Shown: positions 51,021-60,131 of the stretch, one piece after another | Position numbering within the stretch: the first letter of the stretch is position 1 | Layout of the letters: every line of letters starts with the position of its first letter | DNA from: Dictyobacter formicarum | GTDB taxonomy: Bacteria; Chloroflexota; Ktedonobacteria; Ktedonobacterales; Ktedonobacteraceae | Reading direction: 5' to 3' | Assembly: GCF_016587435.1 (NCBI RefSeq) | Contig: NZ_BNJJ01000002.1 | Span: 248,001 to 312,000, forward strand | DNA: 64,000 nt | Made by a program: the position numbers and the translations under genes | The notes under the pieces: generated by a model | The model's database searches: none | Seen by the model: only the letters and a program-made list of their open reading frames with translations | Told to the model about the DNA's origin: nothing

Positions 51021-52241
51021 ATGGGGATTTCGGCATACACATTTTTTGAGCAGCAACAGGCAGATCGTGGCATCGATCTTGAGCAGGTGAAACAGCAGAT
51101 TAAGGCATTGAAGATTGAAACCCCTTCCTGGGGCTATGGAGACTCGGGAACGCGCTTTAAGGTCTTTCAGCAGGTTGGCGTCCCTCGCAATCCGTTTGAA
51201 AAACTGGAAGATGCCGCTCAGGTCCATCGCGTGACAGGGGCATGTCCTTCGGTTGCTTTGCATATCCCCTGGGATAAAGTTGAGGATTATGACCAACTTC
51301 GTCGTCATGCTGATTCCCTGGGACTCACCCTTGGAGCGATTAATCCTAACCTTTTTCAGGAAGATGTGTATATTTTTGGTAGCCTTTGTAATTCGAATGA
51401 AACTATTCGCCGTCAGGCTGTGAATCATACACTTGAGTGCGTCGATATTGCCCGCGCAACTGGCTCTTCTTTGATTAGTCTCTGGCTTGCTGATGGTACT
51501 AATTATCCCGGACAAGATAATATTCGTGAGCGTAAACATCGTCTCTTGAGTTCTTTACAAGAGATCTATCAGGCGCTGGATCCCCATATGCGTTTGCTCA
51601 TTGAATATAAATTTTTTGAGCCTGCTTTTTACCATACTGATCTTGGCGACTGGGGTATGGCTTATAACATGGCTTTGAAGTTGGGCAATCAGGCTCAAGT
51701 GCTGGTTGATACTGGCCATCATGCCCAGGGAACAAATGTAGAACAGATTGTGGCTTATCTCCTCGACGAGCAAAAACTAGGTGGCTTCCATTTTAATAGC
51801 CGTAAATATGCCGACGATGATTTAATTGTGGGCTCAACCAATCCTTATGAACTTTTCTTGATCTTCTATCAAATTCTGGATGCTTCCCAGGCTACCGATG
51901 CGGGGGTCCATCAGACGGCTGCTAATATCGCCTATATGATCGATCAGAGCCACTGCATTGAACCTAAAATTCCGGCTATGATCCGCTCGATTCTGAACGT
52001 TCAAACGCAGTTCGCCAAAGCACTCTTAATTGATTTCTCTGCCGTGAAACGAGCCCAGGAACGGCAAGATGTTCTGGCCGCTGAGAATGCTGTCCGTGAA
52101 GCGTTTGAGTTTGATGTTACTCCTCTCCTGCGCGCTGTTCGTGAAGAAATGGGCGTACCAGTTGATCCAATGCGCGCTTATTTACAGAGCGATTATGGTC
52201 AGCGTATTCTTGCTCGCGGTAAAGGTGGTGCAAGTTGGTAA
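51021..52241 (+). CDS. rhaI: L-rhamnose isomerase (Pseudomonas-type, RhaI)
   Basis: TIM-barrel metal-dependent isomerase of 406 residues converting L-rhamnose to L-rhamnulose. The sequence pattern IETPSWGYGDSGTRF (near 32), LGAINPNLFQ (near 107) and the metal-site residues in LIEYKFFEPAFYHTD (near 194) fit the family. VDTGHHAQGTN (near 229) and the FHFNSRKYADDDL block (near 256) also match the L-RhI/sugar isomerase family and not E. coli RhaA. GGAG stands ten bases before the ATG. It overlaps the kinase start by seven bases. Confidence 0.9.
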   Translation: MGISAYTFFEQQQADRGIDLEQVKQQIKALKIETPSWGYGDSGTRFKVFQQVGVPRNPFEKLEDAAQVHRVTGACPSVALHIPWDKVEDYDQLRRHADSLGLTLGAINPNLFQEDVYIFGSLCNSNETIRRQAVNHTLECVDIARATGSSLISLWLADGTNYPGQDNIRERKHRLLSSLQEIYQALDPHMRLLIEYKFFEPAFYHTDLGDWGMAYNMALKLGNQAQVLVDTGHHAQGTNVEQIVAYLLDEQKLGGFHFNSRKYADDDLIVGSTNPYELFLIFYQILDASQATDAGVHQTAANIAYMIDQSHCIEPKIPAMIRSILNVQTQFAKALLIDFSAVKRAQERQDVLAAENAVREAFEFDVTPLLRAVREEMGVPVDPMRAYLQSDYGQRILARGKGGASW

Positions 52242-53701
52242 AAGCTCTCGCTTTCGATTTAGGAGCGAGCAGCGGACGAGCAGTCGTTGGTCAGTTTGAT
52301 GCAGACAAACTAACTATCGTTGATACCCATCGTTTTCCCAACGAGCCAGTGCATGTGCTGCAGCACATGCACTGGGATATCCTGCGCTTGCTTCATGAAA
52401 TCAAACAAGGATTGATTCAGACGCGTTTGAAGGGTCATGCCGATGCTCAGAGCATTGGCATCGATACGTGGGGCGTTGACTTCGGCCTGTTAAATACTCA
52501 AGGCGAACTCCTTGGTAATCCTTATCATTATCGCGATGGACATACCAATGGTGTAATGGAACAGGTCTTTCAACAGGTTCCACAGGCTGAGATTTTTCAG
52601 CGCACAGGTATTCAATTCATTTCTTTCAATACTATTTATCAGTTGGTGGCCTTGCAACGTTCCGCTTCCTCTTTCCTTGCCCAGGCTGATTCTTTGCTCT
52701 TAATACCTGAGCTCCTGCGCTACTTTTTGACAGGGAAACGCTTGAGCGAGTGGACAATTGCCTCTACGACTCAATTGTGTGATCCAACTACCCAAAATTG
52801 GGATACGTCTCTCTTGCAGAAGTTGGATATCCCCACCAGGTTGTTTCAATCTCCTGTCAGTCCCGGTACGCTGGCTGGAACATTGCTCCCGGCTATTAGT
52901 TCGGAGGTTGGCCTGCCTTCCCTGCAAGTTGTTGCCGTAGCTGAACACGATACGGCTTCCGCTGTCGTGGCAGTTCCTGCTGCCAGCCCCGATTTTGCTT
53001 ACCTCAGCAGTGGTACGTGGTCGTTGTTAGGAACAGAAATCTCTTCACCGATCCTTAGTGCTCAGGCCCTGCAGGCGAATGTTACCAATGAAGGAGGCGT
53101 CAATCAAACAATTCGTCTGCTTAAAAATGTTACCGGGCTCTGGCTCTTGCAGGAATGTCGGCGTATTTGGAAAAATGAGGGCCAGCAGTTTACCTTTGAG
53201 GAAGAGAAAAAACTGACCGCTGGAGCACCTCCATTCCGTTCTTTTATCAATCCAGACCATCCTATGTTTATGAGCCCTGCCCATATGCCTCATCAGATAC
53301 AAGCATATTGTCAGCAAACAGGGCAACCAGTGCCACAGACAGAGGGTGAGATATTTCGCTGTATCATTGAGAGCCTGGCTCTGCGCTATCGCTATGTGCT
53401 GGAGATGATTGAAAATCTGGTGCAAAAGCGCTTTTCGGGATTACATGTGGTCGGTGGCGGTTCTCAAAATACGATTCTATGCCAATATACAGCCAATGCA
53501 CTTGGCCGTAAGGTCTGGGCTGGCCCGGTGGAAGCAACGGCTATTGGCAATTTGCTTGTTCAGTATATCTCCCTTGGACATCTGGAAAATCTTCAACAGG
53601 CTCGCTCCCTTGTTCGACGGTCCTTTCCTATTCAAACCTATGAGCCACTCGAGGTTTCTCAGTGGGAGGAAGCATATGTGCGGTTTTGTCAGGTCATCTA
53701 A
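52235..53701 (+). CDS. rhaB: Rhamnulokinase (FGGY family)
   Basis: ATP-dependent kinase of 488 residues that phosphorylates L-rhamnulose at C1. It has LAFDLGASSGRAVVG at the start (phosphate-1 motif), SIGIDTWGVDFGLL (near 73), YHYRDGHTNG (near 97), the catalytic-Asp region VAVAEHDTASAVVAVP (near 236) and SSGTWSLLGTE (near 255). LHVVGGGSQNTILCQ (near 402) closes the adenosine site. The start is TTG at 52235, overlapping the stop of the isomerase gene, with GGTGGTG upstream; no ATG lies near. The next pathway step, an aldolase, is not found in the window. Confidence 0.9.
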   Translation: MVKALAFDLGASSGRAVVGQFDADKLTIVDTHRFPNEPVHVLQHMHWDILRLLHEIKQGLIQTRLKGHADAQSIGIDTWGVDFGLLNTQGELLGNPYHYRDGHTNGVMEQVFQQVPQAEIFQRTGIQFISFNTIYQLVALQRSASSFLAQADSLLLIPELLRYFLTGKRLSEWTIASTTQLCDPTTQNWDTSLLQKLDIPTRLFQSPVSPGTLAGTLLPAISSEVGLPSLQVVAVAEHDTASAVVAVPAASPDFAYLSSGTWSLLGTEISSPILSAQALQANVTNEGGVNQTIRLLKNVTGLWLLQECRRIWKNEGQQFTFEEEKKLTAGAPPFRSFINPDHPMFMSPAHMPHQIQAYCQQTGQPVPQTEGEIFRCIIESLALRYRYVLEMIENLVQKRFSGLHVVGGGSQNTILCQYTANALGRKVWAGPVEATAIGNLLVQYISLGHLENLQQARSLVRRSFPIQTYEPLEVSQWEEAYVRFCQVI

Positions 53702-53848
53702 TCTGAGACTCAATTACGCTTAAAAGAAGGAATGCTTCTAGCAGAGCGTCGTGCAGATTTGCACTTTCTTGCATAAATATCGTAGGCTGATAGAGTAACG
53801 GGTCTTGATGACCTTATTTTCCGGGCTAACAAAGGAGCTTATTTTATC

Positions 53849-54802
53849 ATGGATTATGGAGTTATTGTTCCCCAGGGATGGCGTATGGATCTTGTTGGGA
53901 TCCCCGATCCCGTCGAGGCATATGAGGCTATGACCCGCGTGGCTCAGGAGGCCGAGGCTCTGGGATATCATTCAATCTGGCTCTATGACCACTTCCATAC
54001 AGTGCCTACTCCAACCCAGGAAGTAACTTTCGAATGCTGGACCAGCACTGCTGCTCTAGCGCGCGATACGAAACGCGTTCGTATTGGCCAAATTGTAACT
54101 TGTAATAGCTATCGCAATCCAGCTTTGCTGGCAAAAATGGCCAGTACGGTCGATGTGCTAAGCCATGGTCGCCTTGATTTCGGCATCGGTGCAGGCTGGT
54201 ATGAGCATGAGTATCGAGCTTATGGCTATGAGTATCCCGACGCTCCTGAGCGCTTACGCCACTTGCGTGACGCTCTCCAGGTGATTCTGGCGATGTGGAC
54301 TCAGGAAGAGGCTACGTTCGAGGGCAAGTATTATCAGGCCCGAGGAGCGATCAATCAGCCTAAAGGCGTTCAGAAACCGCATATTCCCTTGCTTATCGGT
54401 GGTAGCGGTGAGAAGGTGACCTTGAAACTCGTTGCTCAGTATGCTGATGCTTGCAATGTTGGTGGTGATATTCCTAATATCAAGCATAAGCTGGCGGTTC
54501 TTAAAAATCACTGCGATGCTCTGGGTCGTGATTTCAATAGTATTCGCCGTACCGCTATTGTCGATGTGTGTGCTATTGCTGAGACCGAAAGTGAAGCAAT
54601 CGCAAAATTAACACAGGGTGAGCGCGATAATCTCGTAGAATTACGCAAGTCAAGCTTAATCGGCACACCTGCGCAGATTCGTCAGCGCCTGGCTGAATAT
54701 GAGGAAGCTGGCATCCAGGAGCTGTTGATTCACTTTGTTGATGCAGCGACCAATCTGGAATCAGTGCGTCTGTTTGCGCGTCAGTGCATGCAGGCCTCCT
54801 GA
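53849..54802 (+). CDS. LLM-class F420-dependent oxidoreductase
   Basis: Luciferase-like monooxygenase-fold enzyme of 317 residues, the usual size of the F420-dependent group. Blocks are YHSIWLYDHFHTV (near 38), RVRIGQIVTCNSYRNPALLAKM (quoted over two parts near 74), DVLSHGRLDFGIGAGWYEHEY (read in part, near 101) and PLLIGGSGEKVTLKLVA (near 178). The cofactor assignment (F420 over FMN) is from family resemblance. AGGAG is 15 bases upstream of the ATG. It lies 147 bases after the rhamnose kinase and ends at a strong hairpin, so it may be in the same transcript. Confidence 0.85.
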   Translation: MDYGVIVPQGWRMDLVGIPDPVEAYEAMTRVAQEAEALGYHSIWLYDHFHTVPTPTQEVTFECWTSTAALARDTKRVRIGQIVTCNSYRNPALLAKMASTVDVLSHGRLDFGIGAGWYEHEYRAYGYEYPDAPERLRHLRDALQVILAMWTQEEATFEGKYYQARGAINQPKGVQKPHIPLLIGGSGEKVTLKLVAQYADACNVGGDIPNIKHKLAVLKNHCDALGRDFNSIRRTAIVDVCAIAETESEAIAKLTQGERDNLVELRKSSLIGTPAQIRQRLAEYEEAGIQELLIHFVDAATNLESVRLFARQCMQAS

Positions 54803-54822
54803 CATTGCTTCTAGTAAAACAG

Positions 54823-54860
54823 GAAGGAAGCGAACCATCTGCTTGGTTCGCTTCCTTCTT
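54823..54860. terminator. Bidirectional terminator hairpin
   Basis: Perfect 15-bp stem (54823-54837 and 54844-54858) around a 6-base loop, with a T-rich stretch after it on the plus strand. It ends the LLM-class gene and faces the convergent Gfo/Idh/MocA gene. Confidence 0.75.
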
Positions 54861-54952
54861 TCCATCTTCCATCTTTTAGGTGCTTATACAAAATATAAAG
54901 CTTTTCCATTTTTGCTTCAATTACTCGTTTTGCGGATGCGCAGGCAATTCGA

Positions 54953-55981
54953 TTACCAGCTGATTCTGACTGCTTGCCCTGTTTCAGCACTTTCGATGGC
55001 TCCAAATACCATAGCCAGGCTTTTAATATTGTCTGCAGCTTGCGTTTCAGGCTGGGTGCCATTTTGAATACATTCAAAGAACTCACGAATTAAACCTGCA
55101 TGTCCTCCGATATTGTCTGCCTCATATGCAGGTATTTCTATATCCTGATAGACTGAAATAAAGCTGCCCGTCTCCTTAACGATCTGAGCCTGCTGCTTCT
55201 TTCCTCCATCCCAGATTAGTGTGCCTTTTTCACCAATCACGCGCCAGTCACATTCCCAGGTTGTAGGTAATCCTTCGGCACACCAGCTTCCACGATAGGT
55301 ATAGATGGTACCGTCTACCATTTCAAAAATGGCAATAGCTGATGCGTCCTGATCATACCAGGAACCTCTGGGATTCCATTCTTTACAGTAAACTGATACT
55401 GGATCAGCTCCGATTAGAAGGCGCGCTGCATCAAAGGTGTGAATGGCCATATCCAGGAGTAATACGTGCTTCATATGGTCTCGGAATCCTCCAAAATGAG
55501 CACCGATATAGAAATCACTGTTCACGGTTGTGATTCCGCCAATGGTTTTCTGTTCCAGAAAATGCTTGATCTGGCGAATTGCTGGCTCATAACGCCGGTT
55601 CTGGATTACTGAAAAGATTTTCCCGGATTGCTGGGCTGCTGCCAGCATTTCTTTTGCATGCTCCATTGAGTCGGCCAGCGGTTTCTCGCTTAATACATGG
55701 CATCCATGCTTCAGTGCAGTCATGGTAACTTCATAATGAGCTTCAGGAATGGTGCAGTTGAAGACGGCATCTACCTCTGTCTGCTCAAAAACACTGGCCA
55801 GGTCCCTGGCAATTATGGCGTTTGGCAGTTGGAAATCTGTGGCTTTCTTTCTCGCCGCTTCTTCCAAAATATCTATCAGGCCTACAATTTCAACTTCAGG
55901 CAGTTGGCGAACAGCTTCTAGCCAGGCTCCACTCATTCCTCCACATCCGACCAGAACGGTGCGCACTTTTTGGTGTTGCAT
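54953..55981 (-). CDS. Gfo/Idh/MocA-family sugar dehydrogenase
   Basis: A 342-residue NAD(P)-dependent dehydrogenase. It has VLVGCGGMSGAWLEAV at the N-terminus (GxGxxG variant GCGGMS), AVFNCTIPEAHYEV (near 75), SEKPLADSMEHAKEML with the EKP Lys (near 97) and an oligomerisation/substrate part with MAIHTFDAARLL (near 183). The substrate is unknown; inositol- or sugar-type compounds are usual. AGAGG is 6 bases before the ATG at 55981, so the longer frame to 56029 is not used. It is followed upstream by an SDR gene on the same strand, probably one transcript. Confidence 0.83.
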   Translation of the reverse strand: MQHQKVRTVLVGCGGMSGAWLEAVRQLPEVEIVGLIDILEEAARKKATDFQLPNAIIARDLASVFEQTEVDAVFNCTIPEAHYEVTMTALKHGCHVLSEKPLADSMEHAKEMLAAAQQSGKIFSVIQNRRYEPAIRQIKHFLEQKTIGGITTVNSDFYIGAHFGGFRDHMKHVLLLDMAIHTFDAARLLIGADPVSVYCKEWNPRGSWYDQDASAIAIFEMVDGTIYTYRGSWCAEGLPTTWECDWRVIGEKGTLIWDGGKKQQAQIVKETGSFISVYQDIEIPAYEADNIGGHAGLIREFFECIQNGTQPETQAADNIKSLAMVFGAIESAETGQAVRISW

Positions 55982-56106
55982 AATATCCTCTGTGATTCTT
56001 AGATGCATATATTCAGCGCGTGCATACATAAAGCGTCTGATAAAATCACTCCTGGCTCGCGCTTCTTCTGCTATTGGAAGCCAGGAGTATACACTTGCTC
56101 AGACAG

Positions 56107-56883
56107 CTATTTTGCAGTCCATCCACCATCGATGACTAGTGTAGATCCTGTAATAAAGGCTGCTTCTTCTGAAGCTAGATAAAGCGCTGCGCTGGCGATT
56201 TCTTCTGGTTTTCCCATACGTCCTATTGGCTGACGCGCATGCAATTTGTTACGTTCTTCATCTTTTGTCTCAGGAAAATTCTTGGCGAGGAAACCTTCAA
56301 CAAATGGCGTATGCACTGTTCCTGGACAGATGGCGTTGGCACGGATGTTTTGTTGGATAAAATCCATGGCGATGGAGCGTGTGATGCTGATGACGGCCCC
56401 TTTGCTGGCACCGTAGGGTAGGCGGCGGTCGACAGCAATCATGCCCGCTACAGAGGCGATGTTTACGATTACGCCTCCTTGCGGTTGTTGCGCGACCATG
56501 TGCTTGACTCCCTCACGGGCACAGAGAAATACTCCTTTGGCATTAACGCCCATGACGCGCTCCCAGTCGTTCAGGCTGGTCTCTAGAATATTGCCTACAT
56601 GGCTTACACCGGCATTGTTTACTAAAATATCAAGCCGTCCGTGTTCCTGCACTACCTGGGTAAATATAGCCTGGACCTGAGCTTCGTCTGCGACGTTTAA
56701 CTCTACGGCCTGCGCATGTCCATCCAGTGCTTCAATTTCACCGGTAACGGTGCGCGCTGCTTCCAGTTGAATATCTGCAATGATAATATGCGCTCCCTGT
56801 TTGGCATAGAGTAAGGCGATTTCTCGCCCAATGCCAGATCCAGCGCCAGTGATTAGTGCTATTTTATTATCTAAACGAAACAC
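56107..56883 (-). CDS. SDR-family oxidoreductase
   Basis: Classical short-chain dehydrogenase of 258 residues. It has TGAGSGIGREIALLYA (cofactor motif, near 11), NNAGVSHVG (near 86), the catalytic Ser-Tyr-Lys in IASVAGM...YGASKGAV (near 138-159) and CPGTVHTPF near 185. The C-terminus GSTLVIDGGWTAK is standard. The true start is taken as GTG at 56883, which has AAAGGAG eight bases upstream; ATG starts further up lack a site. It is probably a sugar or polyol dehydrogenase working with the Gfo/Idh/MocA gene 125 bases downstream, but FabG-like roles cannot be ruled out. Confidence 0.86.
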   Translation of the reverse strand: MFRLDNKIALITGAGSGIGREIALLYAKQGAHIIIADIQLEAARTVTGEIEALDGHAQAVELNVADEAQVQAIFTQVVQEHGRLDILVNNAGVSHVGNILETSLNDWERVMGVNAKGVFLCAREGVKHMVAQQPQGGVIVNIASVAGMIAVDRRLPYGASKGAVISITRSIAMDFIQQNIRANAICPGTVHTPFVEGFLAKNFPETKDEERNKLHARQPIGRMGKPEEIASAALYLASEEAAFITGSTLVIDGGWTAK

Positions 56884-57131
56884 AAATGAATCTCCTTTAT
56901 ACTGCATATTCCATGACACATTATTACAATTAATAGTTGTTGAAAGCTGACCTTTTTATAGTGTAACATACCTGGTATTGCTGCTTCCAGCACATTTCAT
57001 ATGCATATACGCTATAGAAATATTCTTGTCCTTAGTGATAAATCGCTGTATGTTGTTTTTTTCGAGAACTCTGCCACTCACACCGGCATGCGTGACCAGA
57101 CGTTTATTTGCTTTGACCGGCTGCATAAGAG

Positions 57132-57160
57132 TTGACAAACCTCTGTTTTTTCATTATTCT
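57132..57160 (+). promoter_or_regulatory. Promoter of the riboflavin operon
   Basis: TTGACA at 57132-57137, a spacer of exactly 17 bases and TATTCT at 57155-57160. Transcription would start near 57167, about 17 bases before the FMN riboswitch. Confidence 0.7.
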
Positions 57161-57183
57161 CTGAACATATAAAATACATCAGA

Positions 57184-57335
57184 GTCTTCGGGGCAGGGTG
57201 AGAAAATGCCTTTATGCATTTTCAATTCCCGATCGGCGGTATAGCCCGCGACCTACTGTATGAGGATTTGATTCCATACATTGGTGGACCTGGGGAAGTT
57301 CCAGGGCCGACGGTATAGTCCGGATGGGAGAAGAC
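57184..57335 (+). promoter_or_regulatory. FMN riboswitch (RFN element)
   Basis: The conserved RFN parts appear in order: closing stem GTCTTC (57184) / GAAGAC (57330-57335), GGGGCAGGGTGA, ATTCCCGATCGGCGGTATAG, GCCCGCGA, then a variable arm, GGGGAAGTTCCAGGGCCGACGG (read in two parts) and AGTCCGGATGGGAG. All junction sequences typical of FMN aptamers are intact. It controls the ribD-ribBA-ribH-ribE genes downstream. Confidence 0.95.
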
Positions 57336-57680
57336 ATCAGTAACAACTAATTACCTGTGTTGTTATTGTCTCATGTAACATAGTGTCTGTTTGTGCTTCG
57401 ATATGGTAACTTGCTGGTGCCTGCCATCTGACAAGATACCTTTCGATTGTGTTGGTTCTATTCCGTTTGGAAGATGCCTTTTCTTCCAGATGTTGGTCGG
57501 CGTGTCATTATAGAGATGCGGCGGCTCTATAGGCAGTTCACTGCTGACCTTCACGATCATTATATTCGATGTTTTTACTGAACAGATGCTATTGTTGATG
57601 CCCCTTCTCCTGTCTCTGTACTCATCTATTCCCTCGCTGATGTGGTTGTGTGTTTTGCTGCAGAAAAAGGACTATCTACG
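57336..57680 (+). other. Long leader between the FMN aptamer and ribD
   Basis: About 345 bases with no gene. Small inverted repeats are present (TGGAAGA/TCTTCCA near 57470-57490, TATAGAG/CTCTATA near 57508-57532), but none is followed by a T-run, so the expression platform is not obvious. Control of translation or a Rho-dependent mechanism is possible. Confidence 0.5.
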
Positions 57681-58805
57681 GTGGATGATTCAGAGACAAT
57701 GCAATTAGCTTTAGATTTGGCGTCTCGCGTTGAAGGTCGCACTAGCCCACGCCCTCCAGTGGGGGCTGTTGTCGTGCGCGATGGGGAAATTGTTGGTCAG
57801 GGCGCTACTGCTCCACCATTTGGACCTCACGCAGAGATAGAGGCTCTGACTGCAGCTGGTCCGGCTACACGTGGCGCAACTCTCTATGTCACGCTCGAAC
57901 CATGCTGCGTTACTATCCATACACCTCCTTGCACTGATGCCATCATTGCCGCTGGTATTCAACGCCTGGTTGTAGGAACTCTCGATCCTAATCCATTGGT
58001 CGCTGGCCGAGGACTACAACAGCTACGCGCTATGGATATCGCTGTACATTGCTTGGATTCGGAGGCTGCTGCTCTACTCGTGCGTCCATTTGCAACGTTC
58101 ATTACTCAACAACGTCCCTATGTGACAGCGAAATGGGCGATGACACTTGATGGCAAACTGGCTACCCACACAGGTGACGCTCGCTGGATCAGCGGGCCTC
58201 AATCTCGTGCCCTGGTCCATGATCTGCGCGATCGGGTCGATGCTATTCTTATTGGCGCCCGCACAGCTTCTATAGATAATCCACAGCTAACGGCACGCCT
58301 CTCTTCTGACATATCGGTACAAATGCAGCGCACTCGTCGCTCAGGCCCTTTGCGCGTTATCCTGGCTACACATGGACAACTTCCAGACCATCTGGCTCTT
58401 TTGCAACCCGCTCTGGCTGCAGGGACCTGGATTATTGTTGGCGAAACGTGCTCTCCCACCTATATCCAGGCATTGAAACGTCGTGGGGTACGCGTTTGCC
58501 CGGTCGCTGTGGACGATCATCATCACATTGATATTGCGGCTGCCTTAGAGTTGCTGGCACAGCAAGGCTATATGCATGTGCTGATGGAAGGAGGTTCTCA
58601 TATCCTTGGAAGTGCCTTTGAGTGCCGCTGCGTCGATCATGTTATGGCTTTTATTGCGCCTAAAATTATTGGAGGATCTTCTGCACCTTCTCCGGTGGGT
58701 GGCTCTGGCAAAGGTACGATGTCAGAAGCATGGGAATTGTGCAATAGCTCTATCCAGCAATTTGGGGATGATGTCTTGATTAGAGGTGACGTTAAGTATA
58801 TTTGA
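57681..58805 (+). CDS. ribD: Bifunctional riboflavin deaminase/reductase
   Basis: A 374-residue enzyme for the second and third steps of riboflavin synthesis. The N-terminal zinc deaminase has PRPPVGAVVV, HAEIEAL (zinc His and Glu, near 54) and EPCC...HTPPC (zinc Cys residues near 79 and 88). The C-terminal reductase has KWAMTLDGKLAT (near 153) and GARTASIDNPQLTARL (near 195), and ends with GGSHILGSAF and GDDVLI. GTG at 57681 is chosen, with AAAAGGA nine bases upstream; the frame runs up to 57642, but that part does not resemble RibD. In the deaminase part CCVTIHTPPC replaces the commoner CxHxGRTPPC form. Confidence 0.92.
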   Translation: MDDSETMQLALDLASRVEGRTSPRPPVGAVVVRDGEIVGQGATAPPFGPHAEIEALTAAGPATRGATLYVTLEPCCVTIHTPPCTDAIIAAGIQRLVVGTLDPNPLVAGRGLQQLRAMDIAVHCLDSEAAALLVRPFATFITQQRPYVTAKWAMTLDGKLATHTGDARWISGPQSRALVHDLRDRVDAILIGARTASIDNPQLTARLSSDISVQMQRTRRSGPLRVILATHGQLPDHLALLQPALAAGTWIIVGETCSPTYIQALKRRGVRVCPVAVDDHHHIDIAAALELLAQQGYMHVLMEGGSHILGSAFECRCVDHVMAFIAPKIIGGSSAPSPVGGSGKGTMSEAWELCNSSIQQFGDDVLIRGDVKYI

Positions 58806-58865
58806 TTGTTTTGTTTTTTGCCTTATATCCTGATGAGTAGACATCAGTAAGACTGGAGCGTTTAT

Positions 58866-60131
58866 ATGGAAACTCAACAACAATTTTCACCTTCTTATCT
58901 GTCAATAGCTGATGCGGTACATGCAGTTCAAACAGGCAAAATGCTGTTGATCTGCGATGATGAAGACCGTGAGAATGAAGCGGATCTTTGCCTGGCAGCC
59001 CAATTTGCCACTACAGAGGCGATAAATTTCTTTATGCATTCTGCTTGCGGGCTCATTTGTGTGGCAATGGCTGGAGAGCTCCTGGATGCATTGCGCCTGC
59101 CACTGATCGTTAACGAAGGGAAACCCTTGCAGGATACTGCTTTTGCTATGTCTGTCGATGCTTATGCCTCTACGACAACAGGCATTTCTGCCCATGATCG
59201 TGCTCAGACTATTCGCACGCTGGTCGATCTTACTACCCGGCCAGAAGATCTCGCCAGGCCAGGACATGTATTTCCACTGCGTGCTCGTGCTGGTGGCACG
59301 CTCGAACGCCGAGGACATACGGAGGCAGCAGTTGATTTGATGCGCATTGCAGGTCTGACTCCTGGCGCTGTCATCTGCGAGGTTCTGGATCACACTGGCA
59401 ATGCAGCACGAGGAGCAGTGCTACGTGATATGGCACGTGATTGGGGCATCGGTATCATCTCTGTTGATGCTATTGCGCGTTTTCGTCGCGATCATCGCGC
59501 CAGCCTGATTGCTCAGACGCAGTTGCCCCTGCCAGAAGCACAGTTTAAAACGCTGGCTTATCGTGAAATAACTTCGGGTCAGCAATATGTTGCTCTGGTA
59601 CTCGGCGAGCTCGCAAGCGACCAGGGAATTCCTCCATTGGTACGCCTTCATTCGGCCTGCGCCACTGGAGATATCTTTGGCTCACAGCGCTGTGATTGTC
59701 AGGCGCAATTACAGGCTGCATTGCATGCTATTGCGGTCGAAGGGCGTGGTGTTCTTCTCTACCTTCCTCACGAGGGCCGGGGTATCGGTCTCTCAGCCAA
59801 ACTGCAGGCGTATGCCTTGCAAGATCAGGGCTATGATACGCTCGAAGCTAATGAAAAATTGGGCTATCCCGTTGATGCTCGCGACTATACTACAGCCGTT
59901 GAGATTTTACAGGATCTCCATATTACTCACGCTCGTTTGATGACTAATAGCCCTAGAAAAATACAGGCTCTTGCATCCGCTGGCGTTAAGGTTGAACGCG
60001 TTCCCCTTGAGATACAACCGACGGCCGATAATATTCGTTATCTACACACAAAATACCAGCGCCTGGGACATATGCTGGTCAATCCACAAACTGCTGATTT
60101 TTCATCTGCCTGGAAAGAGTGTGAACTATGA
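58866..60131 (+). CDS. ribBA: Bifunctional DHBP synthase / GTP cyclohydrolase II
   Basis: A 421-residue fusion. The RibB half has ICDDEDRENEADLCLAAQ (Mg-site acidic residues, near 29), TTGISAHDRAQT (near 100) and RARAGGTLERRGHTEA (near 147). The RibA half has RLHSACATGDIFGSQRCDCQAQL (zinc Cys residues; near 260, read in parts) and PHEGRGIGLSAKL (near 300). NEKLGYPVDARDY follows. It makes dihydroxybutanone phosphate and the pyrimidine precursor of riboflavin. It is in the operon behind ribD and overlaps ribH by four bases (ATGA). Confidence 0.95.
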   Translation: METQQQFSPSYLSIADAVHAVQTGKMLLICDDEDRENEADLCLAAQFATTEAINFFMHSACGLICVAMAGELLDALRLPLIVNEGKPLQDTAFAMSVDAYASTTTGISAHDRAQTIRTLVDLTTRPEDLARPGHVFPLRARAGGTLERRGHTEAAVDLMRIAGLTPGAVICEVLDHTGNAARGAVLRDMARDWGIGIISVDAIARFRRDHRASLIAQTQLPLPEAQFKTLAYREITSGQQYVALVLGELASDQGIPPLVRLHSACATGDIFGSQRCDCQAQLQAALHAIAVEGRGVLLYLPHEGRGIGLSAKLQAYALQDQGYDTLEANEKLGYPVDARDYTTAVEILQDLHITHARLMTNSPRKIQALASAGVKVERVPLEIQPTADNIRYLHTKYQRLGHMLVNPQTADFSSAWKECEL

